Position numbers and translations under genes: made by a program. A model generated the notes under the pieces. It was not told the origin of the DNA. It ran no database searches and saw only the letters and a program-made list of their open reading frames with translations. DNA of 64,000 nt from Paracoccus hibiscisoli (GTDB lineage: Bacteria; Pseudomonadota; Alphaproteobacteria; Rhodobacterales; Rhodobacteraceae), in assembly GCF_005048265.1 (NCBI RefSeq), contig NZ_SUNH01000002.1, forward strand, positions 53,121-117,120, given 5' to 3'. Within the stretch, counting starts at the first letter, position 1, and every line of letters starts with the position of its first letter. Below, one piece after another: positions 53,766-63,522 of the stretch.

Positions 53766-55072
53766 CGCCGGGCCTGATGATCTCGGCCCCCGCATCCGGC
53801 ACGGGCAAGACGATGCTGATGCTGGGCCTGCTGACCGCGCTGCGCAGGCGCGGGCTGACGGTGCAGCCCTTCAAGTCGGGGCCGGATTACATCGATCCGG
53901 GGTTCCATCTGGCGGCGTCGGGGCGGTCCAGCTTCAACCTGGATGCCTGGGCGATGGAGCCGGGGCGCCTGGCCGCCCATGTCACCGGACAGGACGACGC
54001 AAACCTGGTTCTGGCCGAGGGGTCGATGGGCCTGTTCGACGGCGTGGCGACAGCGGGAGAGACCGGCATCGGCTCCAGCGCGGAAATCGCGATGATGATG
54101 GGCTGGCCCGTGGTGCTGATCCTGGATGTCAGCGGGCAGGCGCAATCGGCGGCGGCGACCGCGCGGGGCTTTGCCACGCTGCGGCCCGATCTGCCCTTCG
54201 CGGGGGTGGTGCTGAACCGCGTGGCCTCCCCGCGCCATGATCGGCTGATCCGCGAGGGGATGATCCAGGCCGGAATCCGCGTGCTGGGCAGCCTGCCGCG
54301 TCAGGGCAACATCGTCCTGCCCGAGCGTCATCTGGGCCTGATCCAGGCCGAGGAGACGGCGGGCCTGCAAGCCATTCTGGACCATGCGGGCGATTTCATC
54401 GCGGCGCATTGCGACCTGGACGCGATCATCGCCGCCGCCGCGCATCGTGCCCTGCCCGACGCCCCCGTACCGCGTCCGCTGACGCCCCCGGGGGGCCGCA
54501 TCGCGCTGGCCCGCGACGCGGCGTTCAGTTTCGTCTATCCGCATGTGCTGGCCGCGTGGCGGCAGGCGGGGGCCACGATCCTGCCCTTTTCGCCGCTGGC
54601 CGATGAGGGGCCGGATGACAGCGCCGATTGCTGCTGGCTGCCGGGCGGATACCCCGAACTGCACGCGCCCCGGCTGGCCGCCTGCGACGTGTTCCGCGCG
54701 GCCATGCACCGCTTTGCGGCGACGCGGCCGGTGCATGGGGAATGCGGCGGCTATATGGCGCTTGGGGCAGGTCTGGTGGATGCCGATGGCGTGCGCCACC
54801 AGATGTTGGGCCTTCTGGGGTTGGAGACCAGCTATGCCAAACGCCGCATGCACCTGGGATACCGACGCGCCGAGCCGCTGACCGCCCTGCCGGGGCTGGG
54901 CCGCGTGGCGCTGCGCGGGCATGAATTCCACTATGCCTCGATCCTGTCACAGCCCGACGCCCCCCTGGCCCGCGTGACCGATGCAACCGGGGCCGAGGTC
55001 GCGGAAACCGGCAGCCACCGGGGCACCGTCACGGGCACGTTCTTTCACCTGATCGCGCCCGCCGCGACTTGA
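53762..55072 (+). CDS. cobB: Hydrogenobyrinic acid a,c-diamide synthase
   Basis: A 436-residue CobB that amidates the a and c carboxyl groups with glutamine and ATP. The N-terminal P-loop ATPase domain starts [19 protein letters not shown], followed by [13 protein letters not shown]. The C-terminal type 1 glutamine amidotransferase domain has the nucleophile Cys in [12 protein letters not shown] and a late His in GHEFHYAS. It supplies the substrate for CobNST. It is the last gene of the cobL-E-M-B run and lies about 35 bases before riboswitch 2. Confidence 0.95.
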   Translation: MTPGLMISAPASGTGKTMLMLGLLTALRRRGLTVQPFKSGPDYIDPGFHLAASGRSSFNLDAWAMEPGRLAAHVTGQDDANLVLAEGSMGLFDGVATAGETGIGSSAEIAMMMGWPVVLILDVSGQAQSAAATARGFATLRPDLPFAGVVLNRVASPRHDRLIREGMIQAGIRVLGSLPRQGNIVLPERHLGLIQAEETAGLQAILDHAGDFIAAHCDLDAIIAAAAHRALPDAPVPRPLTPPGGRIALARDAAFSFVYPHVLAAWRQAGATILPFSPLADEGPDDSADCCWLPGGYPELHAPRLAACDVFRAAMHRFAATRPVHGECGGYMALGAGLVDADGVRHQMLGLLGLETSYAKRRMHLGYRRAEPLTALPGLGRVALRGHEFHYASILSQPDAPLARVTDATGAEVAETGSHRGTVTGTFFHLIAPAAT

Positions 55073-55107
55073 CGAGGGCACGGTGATCACGTCTAGGTGA
55101 GGGCCTG

Positions 55108-55294
55108 CATGGTGCCCATCAGGCGTGAAACGCCGGGCTTCATCGGGAACGGGGAAGGGTGGACCCAATCGCGGCACCCGAAGCCCCGGCCGCCCCCGCG
55201 ACTGTATGCGGAGAGCGCGCGTCACCAACGCCACTGGAGCGATCCGGGAAGGCCGACGCCGCGCCCTGACCCGCAAGCCAGGAGACCGGCCATG
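55108..55294 (+). promoter_or_regulatory. Cobalamin riboswitch 2
   Basis: A second + strand adenosylcobalamin aptamer with GGTGCC near the start, GGGAACGGGGAAGG near 55145-55158, GCCGCCCCCGCGACTGTATGCGGAG (55189-55213), GCCACTGGAGC (55230-55240) and the B12 box CCGCAAGCCAGGAGACCGGCC (55271-55291). It lies 47 bases before the CbiM-like permease gene and must act on cbiM-cobF. Its B12 box is closer to consensus than that of riboswitch 1. Confidence 0.93.
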
Positions 55295-55341
55295 TCAGCC
55301 AACCATCCCGCCGTCGGGTGTGACGGCCATAGGAGTGTGAC

Positions 55342-56007
55342 ATGCATATCGAAGAAGGCGTCGTTAACGGCGCGAAACTGATCCTGGGTTACGCCACCGC
55401 CGCCACGGCGGGGCTGTATGCGCTGAAGCTGGCGGTGGATGCGGTGCGGGCGCAGGGGACCGCGTCCCTGGCCGCCCGCGCAGGGCTGGCCACGGCCGCG
55501 ACCTTCGTGTTCTTTCAGGTGCTGCCGACCTGGCCCGTCGGCGTGTCGGAGGTGCACCTGATCCTGGGATCGACGCTGTTCCTGCTGTTCGGGGCGGCGC
55601 CTGCGGCCATCGGGCTGGCGATGGGGCTGCTGATCCAGGGGCTGTTCTTTGCGCCCTTCGATCTGCCGCAATACGGGATGAACGTCACGACGCTGCTGGT
55701 GCCCCTGTTCGCGGTCGCGGCGCTGGCGCGGCGGGTGATCGCGCCGGGCACGGCCTATGTGGACCTGCGCTATGGTCAGGCGCTGGCGCTGTCGGCGGCC
55801 TATCAGGGCGGCATCGTGACCTGGGTCGCGTACTGGGCCTTCTATGGTCAGGGGGTCGAGGCCACGGCGGGCGTGCTGTCCTTTGGCGCGGCCTATCTGG
55901 TGGTCCTGGCGCTGGAGCCTGTGGTCGATCTGGCCGTGCTGGCGGGCGCCAAGGCCGCGCGCGGGCTGCGGGGCAGCGGGCTGGTCACACAGCGCCTTTA
56001 CGCATGA
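55342..56007 (+). CDS. CbiM-like cobalt ECF transporter permease
   Basis: A 221-residue integral membrane protein with about six helices. The N terminus MHIEEGVVNG matches the MHI-(P/E)-(D/E)-G start of CbiM/NikM proteins, whose His2 binds the metal. No CbiN, CbiQ or CbiO gene follows; the next gene is cobF. Some alphaproteobacteria use such solo CbiM-like proteins, so cobalt uptake is inferred from family and riboswitch control. The SD AGGAG is at 55331-55335. Confidence 0.85.
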   Translation: MHIEEGVVNGAKLILGYATAATAGLYALKLAVDAVRAQGTASLAARAGLATAATFVFFQVLPTWPVGVSEVHLILGSTLFLLFGAAPAAIGLAMGLLIQGLFFAPFDLPQYGMNVTTLLVPLFAVAALARRVIAPGTAYVDLRYGQALALSAAYQGGIVTWVAYWAFYGQGVEATAGVLSFGAAYLVVLALEPVVDLAVLAGAKAARGLRGSGLVTQRLYA

Positions 56008-56738
56008 TCGATCTGGTGCTGATCGGGGCGGGCACGGGCCATCCCGACCACCTGACCCTGCAGGGCGTCCGCGCCCTGCAAGAGGCTGATCTTGTTCTGA
56101 TTCCCCGCAAGGGCGCGGGCAAGGAGGACCTGGCGCATCTGCGTCTGGCGATGCTGGCGCGGCACCGGCCGGACGGCGCCGTGGTCGAGGTGGACCTGCC
56201 AGTGCGGGACAGCGAAATCCCCTATCTTCAAGGAGTTGAGTCCTGGCACGACGCCATCGCGCAGGCCTGGGCGCAGGCGGTCGACCTGCCGCAGGGCGGG
56301 ACCGTGGCGATGCTGGTCTGGGGGGACCCCTCGCTCTATGACAGCAGCCTGCGGATCGCGGCGCGGCTGGACTGGCGCGCGCGGGTCATTCCGGGGATCA
56401 CGGCGATCCAGGCGCTGTGCGCGGCCCATGTCATCCCGTTGAATTCCCTGGGCAACGAGGTTCTGATCACCACCGGTCGCCGCCTGCGCGAGGGCGGCTG
56501 GCCGCAGGGCTGCGACCGCGCGGTGGTGATGCTGGACGGCGCCTGTGCGTTCCAGACGCTGGCCCCCGAGGGGCTGTCGATCTGGTGGGGCGCCTATCTG
56601 GGCATGGTCGAGGAGCGGCTGGAGAGCGGCCCGCTGGCCGAGGCCGGGCCGCGCATCGTGACGCTGCGGGCCGAGGCGCGGGCGGCGCATGGCTGGATCA
56701 TGGATTGCTATCTGCTGGCCCGGAACGGCGCGCACTAA
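56004..56738 (+). CDS. cobF: Precorrin-6A synthase (deacetylating)
   Basis: A 244-residue tetrapyrrole methylase specific to the aerobic pathway: it methylates C-1 of precorrin-5 with loss of acetate to give precorrin-6A. Motifs are LIGAGTGHPDHLTLQGVRAL, MLVWGDPSLYDSSLRIA and VIPGITAIQALCAAHVIPLN. The start overlaps the permease stop by 4 bases. Its presence together with CobG confirms the oxygen-dependent route. Confidence 0.95.
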   Translation: MIDLVLIGAGTGHPDHLTLQGVRALQEADLVLIPRKGAGKEDLAHLRLAMLARHRPDGAVVEVDLPVRDSEIPYLQGVESWHDAIAQAWAQAVDLPQGGTVAMLVWGDPSLYDSSLRIAARLDWRARVIPGITAIQALCAAHVIPLNSLGNEVLITTGRRLREGGWPQGCDRAVVMLDGACAFQTLAPEGLSIWWGAYLGMVEERLESGPLAEAGPRIVTLRAEARAAHGWIMDCYLLARNGAH

Positions 56739-56855
56739 CCCGTCACCGGGGGCGCACCGCGCAGACACAGGGCGTACACCGACAACGCACGGTCGCTTAA
56801 GGCGCCGTTAACGGTCCGGCGGCAGTCTGGCGGGCATCGATCCTGCGGAGGCACC

Positions 56856-57374
56856 ATGTCCGTCACCAAGGCCGAAGGCACAAGGCGCGCGAATTACCAC
56901 TATATGGCCGACGCGATGCGGATGCTGGAATGGGACCTGCACAGCACCGTCATGGCGCGGATGCGCATCTCCGACGACTGGCACCGCATCGCGCAGGAAA
57001 AGGGCACGGCCCCCAAGACGCGCGTCACGCTGCGGCTGGATGCGGATGTGGTGGCGTTCTTCCGCTCGATGGGGCCGGATTGGCAGGTGCGGGTCAACCG
57101 GCTGATGGCGGCCTGGATGCATGCGCGGCTGGCGGGGCTGATCGAGGGGGCCGAGACGATGGATTACCTCAAACGCCGCGAGGCCGAGGGTCTGGACGGC
57201 CCCCGCCCCGAATTCGGCGACCTGCAGCGCGCCGAGGACGCGGCCTGGGCCGAGATGGGCGAGACGCCCCTGCCATTGGGTGAGCCTGGCGTGCCGATGG
57301 AGGGGCCTCGGCGGATGAGCGCGGCGGGGAAGCGAGCGTTGCTGGAGGAGATGAAGGGGCGGAGGGGGTTGTGA
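56856..57374 (+). CDS. BrnA/DUF4415-like protein
   Basis: 172 residues. The centre (about 53-92) reads KTRVTLRLDADVVAFFRSMGPDWQVRVNRLMAAWM, which matches the ribbon-helix-helix BrnA antitoxin/DUF4415 pattern. The flanking N-terminal helix and the C-terminal tail, rich in Pro, Gly and Glu, are longer than in ordinary BrnA antitoxins. No BrnT-type toxin gene is adjacent. It may be a solitary DNA-binding regulator rather than half of a toxin-antitoxin pair. SD GCGGAGG precedes ATG 56856. Confidence 0.75.
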   Translation: MSVTKAEGTRRANYHYMADAMRMLEWDLHSTVMARMRISDDWHRIAQEKGTAPKTRVTLRLDADVVAFFRSMGPDWQVRVNRLMAAWMHARLAGLIEGAETMDYLKRREAEGLDGPRPEFGDLQRAEDAAWAEMGETPLPLGEPGVPMEGPRRMSAAGKRALLEEMKGRRGL

Positions 57375-57466
57375 GGCGGCAGCCGAAGCGTTGCCGCGCA
57401 AGCCTTATTGACACAAACCATTATTTGAGCAGGCTATAGATGATGTTTGTTCAAAGGATATAGTAC

Positions 57467-58801
57467 ATGGATTGGCAAAGCTTATTGAATCAGGAAAGAT
57501 CACAGCGCCCAAAGTACGTCGAGCAAACGCACCGACCGCTCTATGTTCAAGATCTAGATAGGATTGCCTTCTCCGCCCCCTTTCGGAGGCTTGCGCACAA
57601 GACTCAAGTCCACCCACTGTATGAGAACGATCACCTTCATCACCGCCTTATCCACAGCATCGAAACAGCTAGCGTTGGGCGGTCGCTCGGAATCGAGGTC
57701 GGCCATTGGCTTGAAGAGCAGTCGCGGATAGAATCCGGGAAAGCCCTTTTGGTGGGCGGCATTGTTCAAGCTGCTTGCCTCGCTCATGATATCGGAAACC
57801 CTCCGTTTGGGCACTCTGGCGAAGCAGCAATCGGAGCATGGTTTTCCGGTAAATTTACGGAGAATTTGGGTATATTCTCGGAAATCCCCAAAGATGACCG
57901 TGAGGAGTTTGAAGCCTTTGAAGGTAATGCACAAGGCTTCCGGATTCTTACGCGCCTAGAGATGTACAGAAACGCAGGTGGCATGCAGCTTTCAAATGCA
58001 GTTCTCGGTGCATATACAAAATACCCTTCGGGTGCGGTCGCAAAGGATGCAAAGCCTGAGTCGTACTGCGGCCTGAAGAAATTTGGTTATTTCCGGTCGG
58101 AAGAAGTCTATTTCGAAGATGTGGCGCAGAAGTGCAACTTGCTTTCTGGAATCGGCGGACCGCGAAAGTGGTGGAAAAGGCACCCTCTGGCCTTCCTCGT
58201 AGAGGCAGCTGACGACATCACTTATGGCATTATAGACATCGAAGACGCATATTGTTCAGGTCTCTTGAGTTACAAGAAAACCTGCAAGATCCTCGAACCT
58301 ATTTGTGGAGTGAGCAACAATGACACTTCGCACCTCACTGAGGCGGAGCATGTATCGTACCTGCGTGCGCGCAGCATCGGTGCCGCGATCTCATTCTGCG
58401 TCGAGGCGTTCAAGAACCATTATGCAGAAATCATGTCTGGCAAGTTTAATGACTCACTTATTGCAAGCTCAGATAAAGCTGACGCCTTTCATGAAATCGA
58501 GGTACTATCGCGCGGAAAAATTTACCCGAGCGACCGAAAAATGGAGTTGGAAGTTTATGGCCGAAACCTACTGCACAATACACTTAACGGCCTGATACCA
58601 ATTTTTCAGGCGCTACACGCAAACAACTGGGATTCGAGCAAGCTTTCGTCATACGAAAAGCAGGTGACTCAGGTTCTAAACATTGATTTACGTGACGCGC
58701 GTGATGCAAGTTCTGCACTGCACATTTTGTGCGATTACGTCTCTGGGATGACGGATCGGTACACCGTCAAGACAAGCAATCTCCTCGGCGGCACGGCATG
58801 A
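57467..58801 (+). CDS. dGTPase-family HD phosphohydrolase of foreign composition
   Basis: A 444-residue dGTP triphosphohydrolase-type protein. HD-domain residues are visible: RRLAHKTQV (about 40-48), HHRLIHSIE (58-66), AHDIGNPPFGHSGE (HD at 107-108) and EAADDITYGIID (Asp 249-250). These enzymes cleave dNTPs to nucleoside and triphosphate; some members act in phage defence by emptying the dNTP pool. G+C is near 50 percent by rough count and codon use includes many A/T-ending codons, unlike all neighbours, so recent transfer is likely. The spacer before it (57375-57466) is also A/T-rich and contains TTGACA. The SD AAAGGA fits ATG 57467. Confidence 0.88.
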   Translation: MDWQSLLNQERSQRPKYVEQTHRPLYVQDLDRIAFSAPFRRLAHKTQVHPLYENDHLHHRLIHSIETASVGRSLGIEVGHWLEEQSRIESGKALLVGGIVQAACLAHDIGNPPFGHSGEAAIGAWFSGKFTENLGIFSEIPKDDREEFEAFEGNAQGFRILTRLEMYRNAGGMQLSNAVLGAYTKYPSGAVAKDAKPESYCGLKKFGYFRSEEVYFEDVAQKCNLLSGIGGPRKWWKRHPLAFLVEAADDITYGIIDIEDAYCSGLLSYKKTCKILEPICGVSNNDTSHLTEAEHVSYLRARSIGAAISFCVEAFKNHYAEIMSGKFNDSLIASSDKADAFHEIEVLSRGKIYPSDRKMELEVYGRNLLHNTLNGLIPIFQALHANNWDSSKLSSYEKQVTQVLNIDLRDARDASSALHILCDYVSGMTDRYTVKTSNLLGGTA

Positions 58802-58816
58802 ACCATGGCCCGAGTT

Positions 58817-58838
58817 GCTGCAGGACTAAGCCTGCAGC
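58817..58838. terminator. Inverted repeat at the convergent dGTPase/carB ends
   Basis: A perfect 8-bp stem GCTGCAGG / CCTGCAGC with a 6-base loop that contains the carB stop codon (58826-58828). It lies 15 bases past the dGTPase stop. No U-run follows on either strand. It may help end both transcripts. Confidence 0.45.
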
Positions 58839-61800
58839 GACCTGACGCCGACTTCCCCTTCCTCCCGCGACTTGATCGCTGCCACGGCGGCGATGCTGCC
58901 TGCGGCCGTGGTGAAGTAAGGGATCTTGTCGTAGAGGGCGACGGCGCGGATGTCGCGGCTGTCGGCGATGGCCTGGACGCCTTCGGTCGTGTTCAGGACC
59001 ATCGCGATTTCGTCGTTCTTGAGGCGGTCGACGATGTTCGGGCGGCCTTCATAGACCTTGTTCACGCGGGTGGACGCCACGCCCTGCGCGTCGAGGAAAT
59101 CGGCGGTGCCCGAGGTCGCGACCAGATCGAAGCCCATCGTCACCAGATCGCGGGCGGCCTGCGCCAGGGCGGGCGTCTTGTCGGCGTCCTTGACCGACAG
59201 GAAGACGCGGCCGGTGGTCGGCAGGTCCGTGCCCGCGCCCATCTGCGCCTTGAGGAAGGCCCGCGCGAAGTTGCGGTCCCAGCCCATGACCTCTCCGGTC
59301 GAGCGCATTTCCGGCCCCAGCAGCGTGTCGACGCCGGGGAAGCGGGCGAAGGGCAGCACGGCCTCCTTGACCGAGAACCAGGGCGTGATCGGGTCGGCCA
59401 GCGTCATCGGGTCGGCAAAGGGCAGGTCCGTTTCCGGGCCCACGCCCTCCGGGTAGGGCGCGCGCGCGGGGAAGTTCGACATCGGCTCGCCCGCCATCAG
59501 GCGCGCGGCGATCGAGGCGATGGCGCTATCGGTGGCCTTGGCGACGAAGGGGACGGTGCGGCTGGCGCGGGGGTTGACCTCGAGCACGAAGATTTCGCCA
59601 TCCTTCAGCGCGAACTGCACGTTCATCAGGCCCTTCACCTTGAGCGCGCGGGCCATGGCGGTCGTCTGGACCTTGAGTTCCGCGATGGTGGCGGCGTCCA
59701 GCGTGTGGGGGGGCAGCGAGCAGGCGCTGTCGCCGGAATGGACGCCGGCCTCCTCGATATGCTCCATGATGCCGGCGACGTGGACGTTGTGGCCGTCGCA
59801 CAGCGCGTCGACATCGACCTCGATCGCGCCCGAGAGGTAGCTGTCCAGCAGGACCGGGCTTTTGCCGCTGACGGTCACGGCCTCGGTGATGTAGCGGCGC
59901 AGGTGGTCCATGTCGCGCACGATCTCCATCGCGCGGCCGCCCAGGACGTAGGACGGGCGGATGACCAGCGGGAAGCCGATGCGTTCCGCGATTTCAATGG
60001 CTTGCGCGTCGCTGCTGGCGATGCCGTTGATCGGCTGCTTGAGGCCCAGATCCTGCAGCAGGTGCTGGAACCGCTCGCGGTCCTCGGCCAGGTCGATGGC
60101 ATCGGGGGTGGTGCCCAGGATCGGGATACCCTCGTCCTGCAGGGCGTTGGCCAGTTTCAGGGGCGTCTGGCCGCCGAACTGGACGATGACGCCGTGCAGG
60201 GTGCCGTTGCTCTGTTCGGTGTGCAGGATCTCCAGCACATGTTCGAAGGTCAGCGGCTCGAAATACAGCCGGTCCGAGGTGTCGTAATCGGTGCTGACCG
60301 TTTCCGGGTTGCAGTTGATCATGATCGTCTCATAGCCCGCCTTGGTCAGCGCATAGCAGGCGTGGCAGCAGCAATAGTCGAACTCGATCCCCTGGCCGAT
60401 GCGGTTCGGACCGCCGCCCAGGATGACGACCTTTTTCGCGTCGGTGGGGCGGGATTCGCATTCCACGTCGCCCATCGCGGGGGCCTCGTAGGTGGAATAC
60501 ATGTAGGGGGTCTGGGCCTCGAATTCGGCCGCGCAGGTGTCGATGCGCTTGAAGACCGGGCGGATGTCCAGGGCGCGGCGGGCGCGGCGGACAGTGGTCT
60601 CGTCGGTCTTCGTCAGATGCGCCAGGCGGGCATCGGTGAAGCCCATCATCTTGATGCGGCGCAGCCCGTCGGCATCGGTAGGCAGGCCGTTCTCGCGGAT
60701 GACATGCTCGGCATCGATGATCTCGCGGATGCGGGCCAGGAACCAGGGGTCAAAGCTGGTGACGCGGTGGATCTCGTCGTCGGACAGGCCAAAGCGCATG
60801 GCTTCGGCGATGACGCGGATGCGGTCGGGGGTGGCCTTGGACAGGGCGGCGATGACGGCGGGCTTGCCCTGTTCGCTGGCGCCCTCGATGGCGATCTCGT
60901 CCAGGCCGGTCAGGCCGGTCTCCATCGAGGCCAAGGCCTTTTGCAGCGATTCATGGAAGCTGCGGCCGATGGCCATCACCTCGCCCACGGATTTCATCGC
61001 GGTGGTCAGCTCGGGCTTGGAGCCGGGGAATTTCTCGAAGGCGAAACGCGGGATCTTGGTGACCACGTAATCAATGCTGGGCTCGAAGCTGGCGGGGGTC
61101 ACGCGGGTGATGTCGTTGTCCAGCTCGTCCAGGGTGTATCCCACGGCCAGTTTCGCGGCGATCTTGGCGATCGGGAAACCGGTCGCCTTGGAGGCCAGCG
61201 CCGAGGAGCGGCTGACGCGCGGGTTCATCTCGATCACGACCATGCGGCCATCGGCGGGGTTCACCGCCCATTGCACGTTCGATCCGCCGGTCTCGACGCC
61301 GATCTCGCGCAGGACGGCGATGCTGGCCGTGCGCATCATCTGGTATTCGCGGTCGGTCAGCGTCAGGGCCGGGGCGACGGTCATGCTGTCGCCGGTATGC
61401 ACGCCCATCGGGTCGATGTTCTCGATGGCGCAGACGATGATGGCGTTGTCGTTGCGATCCCGCACGACCTCCATCTCGTATTCCTTCCAGCCCAGCAGGC
61501 TCTCGTCGATCAGCACCTGCGCCATGGGCGAGGCGTCCAGACCCGAGCGCACGATGCGTTCGTAATCGTCGCGGTTATAGGCGACGCCGCCGCCGGTGCC
61601 GCCCAGAGTAAAGGCCGGGCGGATGATGGCGGGCAGGCCGATCTCCTCCAGCGCCTCCATGGCCTGGGCCACGCCGGTGTTGATGTCGTATTTGCCGCTG
61701 GCCAGCTTGGGTGCGGCGATGATCGTGGCCTTGGGGTTCTCGAGGCCGATGCGGTCCATCGCCTCGCGGAACAGCTTGCGGTCCTCGGCCATCTCGATGG

Positions 61801-62164
61801 CGCTGCGCTGCGCGCCGATCAGCTCGACCCCATAGCGGTTCAGCGCGCCGCTGTCGGCCAGGGCCAGCGCGGTGTTCAGGCCGGTCTGCCCGCCCATGGT
61901 CGGCAAAAGCGCGTCGGGGCGTTCCTTGGCGATGATCTTTTCGACGATCTCGGGGGTGATCGGCTCGATATAGGTGGCGTCGGCCATCTCCGGATCGGTC
62001 ATGATCGTCGCCGGGTTCGAGTTCACCAGAATGACCCGATAGCCTTCCTCGCGCAGGGCCTTGCAGGCCTGGGCGCCGGAGTAATCGAACTCACAGGCCT
62101 GCCCGATGACAATGGGCCCTGCCCCGATGATCAGGATCGACTTGATATCGGTACGTTTCGGCAT
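58826..62164 (-). CDS. carB: Carbamoyl-phosphate synthase large subunit
   Basis: A 1112-residue synthetase that makes carbamoyl phosphate from bicarbonate, glutamine-derived ammonia and two ATP for pyrimidine and arginine synthesis. Two homologous ATP-grasp halves are evident: [28 protein letters not shown] at the N terminus and [24 protein letters not shown] in the middle. Each is followed by an ATP-grasp domain ([18 protein letters not shown] and [16 protein letters not shown]). The last about 140 residues form the MGS-like allosteric domain. carA is not in the window. The 173-bp upstream spacer shows no gene. Confidence 0.97.
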   Translation of the reverse strand: MPKRTDIKSILIIGAGPIVIGQACEFDYSGAQACKALREEGYRVILVNSNPATIMTDPEMADATYIEPITPEIVEKIIAKERPDALLPTMGGQTGLNTALALADSGALNRYGVELIGAQRSAIEMAEDRKLFREAMDRIGLENPKATIIAAPKLASGKYDINTGVAQAMEALEEIGLPAIIRPAFTLGGTGGGVAYNRDDYERIVRSGLDASPMAQVLIDESLLGWKEYEMEVVRDRNDNAIIVCAIENIDPMGVHTGDSMTVAPALTLTDREYQMMRTASIAVLREIGVETGGSNVQWAVNPADGRMVVIEMNPRVSRSSALASKATGFPIAKIAAKLAVGYTLDELDNDITRVTPASFEPSIDYVVTKIPRFAFEKFPGSKPELTTAMKSVGEVMAIGRSFHESLQKALASMETGLTGLDEIAIEGASEQGKPAVIAALSKATPDRIRVIAEAMRFGLSDDEIHRVTSFDPWFLARIREIIDAEHVIRENGLPTDADGLRRIKMMGFTDARLAHLTKTDETTVRRARRALDIRPVFKRIDTCAAEFEAQTPYMYSTYEAPAMGDVECESRPTDAKKVVILGGGPNRIGQGIEFDYCCCHACYALTKAGYETIMINCNPETVSTDYDTSDRLYFEPLTFEHVLEILHTEQSNGTLHGVIVQFGGQTPLKLANALQDEGIPILGTTPDAIDLAEDRERFQHLLQDLGLKQPINGIASSDAQAIEIAERIGFPLVIRPSYVLGGRAMEIVRDMDHLRRYITEAVTVSGKSPVLLDSYLSGAIEVDVDALCDGHNVHVAGIMEHIEEAGVHSGDSACSLPPHTLDAATIAELKVQTTAMARALKVKGLMNVQFALKDGEIFVLEVNPRASRTVPFVAKATDSAIASIAARLMAGEPMSNFPARAPYPEGVGPETDLPFADPMTLADPITPWFSVKEAVLPFARFPGVDTLLGPEMRSTGEVMGWDRNFARAFLKAQMGAGTDLPTTGRVFLSVKDADKTPALAQAARDLVTMGFDLVATSGTADFLDAQGVASTRVNKVYEGRPNIVDRLKNDEIAMVLNTTEGVQAIADSRDIRAVALYDKIPYFTTAAGSIAAVAAIKSREEGEVGVRSLQA

Positions 62165-62337
62165 GGTTCTGGCCCCCGGGCTGGTCGTGCATCGATCGCG
62201 GCAAATCGTCCGGGGTTATAGCCAGTCACGCCTTGGGCGCAAGGTGCGGCGGCGCCGCCTTGGGGCGAAAATGCCCGATCCGGCGGGGCTGCCCGAGCAA
62301 CATGAGCGGGCCGCCGCACCCGCCGGGCGTGGCGCCG

Positions 62338-63111
62338 TCAGCGGTTGGTCAGCAGGGTCAGTGCCGCGCTGTAGCGATTGGCGACGGGGTTGGCCTCCAG
62401 CTGAGAGCGCGCCATGAAGGTCCGGATCAGCTTATCCACCGTTTCGGGCGAAGACATGTCCTTGAAGCTGGACGTGCCCAGAAGGCGTTCGGAGGCCTTG
62501 GTGTATTCCTCCAGCTGACGGTCGATGGGCAGACGGCCATAGCTTTCGCTAAAACCGAAGGCCCCCTGAAAGACCTTGCGCAGAGGAGCATTTCCGATGA
62601 CCTCGAACCAGAGGGTCCGGTCGGACGAATCGCGTCCGGCCAGCTGCTGCAACTCTCGCCGGGCGTTCAGGCCAAGGCGCAGGTTCTCATCGCTTTCGCC
62701 GATGCGGCGTTCGAACTCCCGCTGGACGAAGGCCGTGCCGACGGTATCGGCCAGGTTCTTGGCCGGCTTGTCCGCGCCGTAGCCGAACGCCTCGGCCAGC
62801 CGAAGATAGCGCTTGTCCGCCAGCCGGTTCACCAGCGAGGATTTGTCCGACGTATCGCTTTCCAGAACCTTCTGGATGAAGGCCTTGTTGGGCAGGTCCG
62901 CCTCCAACCCAAAGGCCGACAGCGCGGTGCTGAGGAGGCGGTAGTCCTTGACCAGCTCCTCGGCCTTGGCGGCGCGGGCGATATTCTCGCGGAAGTAGGT
63001 GACCGAACGCTGGACCACGGGGTCGCGGGCCACCGTCTCGATCTGGCGGGCCTCGGTCCTCTGGACGATCTTCCAGCCCAGAAGACCGGTGGCTCCGACA
63101 GAAATGGTCAT
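62338..63111 (-). CDS. DUF1217 flagellar-cluster protein
   Basis: A 257-residue, largely helical DUF1217 protein starting MTISVGATGLLGWKIVQRTEARQIE, with Lys/Arg/Glu-rich helices including RFKRxAEAFGYG-like RYLRLAEAFGYGADKPA. DUF1217 genes are found in flagellar clusters of Rhodobacterales beside flbT and flaF, which is the case here (6-base gap to flbT). The exact role is not known; no signal peptide or membrane segment is evident. Confidence 0.85.
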   Translation of the reverse strand: MTISVGATGLLGWKIVQRTEARQIETVARDPVVQRSVTYFRENIARAAKAEELVKDYRLLSTALSAFGLEADLPNKAFIQKVLESDTSDKSSLVNRLADKRYLRLAEAFGYGADKPAKNLADTVGTAFVQREFERRIGESDENLRLGLNARRELQQLAGRDSSDRTLWFEVIGNAPLRKVFQGAFGFSESYGRLPIDRQLEEYTKASERLLGTSSFKDMSSPETVDKLIRTFMARSQLEANPVANRYSAALTLLTNR

Positions 63112-63117
63112 GGCACG

Positions 63118-63522
63118 CTACTCCTTGGTGGATGCGAAAAGGCGCGCCTCGCGGGGCAGCAGATCGCGCAGCTTGCGCAGCGCCTGATAGGGATTGGCCT
63201 CGACCGCGGCGACGGTCGCCTCGGCCAGGAGCAGGCGACTGTCGCGATCATCGAAGACCTGGCTGAGTTGTTCGATGGCCACCAGCAACTGCCGCCGCCC
63301 CTCGACCGGGTCGGCATCGCCCGAAAGGATCAGCTGGGCGATGTAAAGCGCGCGTGAGACCGGCGTGCGGGCGCTGTCGGGGTGGATGGCGTCACGCAGG
63401 CGCAGGACATTCACGTTGGGCGTCTTGATGGCGATCTTGGTGCGGCGGTCGCCATTCTCGATCACCGCGCCGTTGATCAGCACCCGCTCGTTCGGTGCAA
63501 GCTTGAGGACGAGCCCGCTCAT
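63118..63522 (-). CDS. flbT: Flagellar biosynthesis repressor FlbT
   Basis: A 134-residue FlbT-family protein, which in Caulobacter binds the flagellin mRNA 5' end and represses its translation until the hook is complete. The N terminus LVLKLAPNERVLINGAVIENGDRRTKIAIKT matches the family. ATG 63522 overlaps the flaF stop by 4 bases; a longer open frame inside flaF is rejected. Confidence 0.93.
   Translation of the reverse strand: MSGLVLKLAPNERVLINGAVIENGDRRTKIAIKTPNVNVLRLRDAIHPDSARTPVSRALYIAQLILSGDADPVEGRRQLLVAIEQLSQVFDDRDSRLLLAEATVAAVEANPYQALRKLRDLLPREARLFASTKE

Noticed and set aside
56739..56855. A possible small gene or RNA between cobF and the BrnA-like gene
   Set aside because: Only a short G+C-rich spacer with an SD for the next gene was seen; no ORF or stable structure stands out.
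57375..57466. TTGACA with a downstream TATAGA as a sigma-70 promoter for the dGTPase gene
   Set aside because: The spacing between the two hexamers is about 21 bases, too long for a standard promoter; it is noted only as an A/T-rich upstream region.
58805..62221. A + strand open frame of 1138 codons opposite carB
   Set aside because: It is the antisense shadow of carB; its translation is His/Asp/Gly/Val/Leu-rich low-complexity sequence with no domain, and carB on the other strand is unambiguous.
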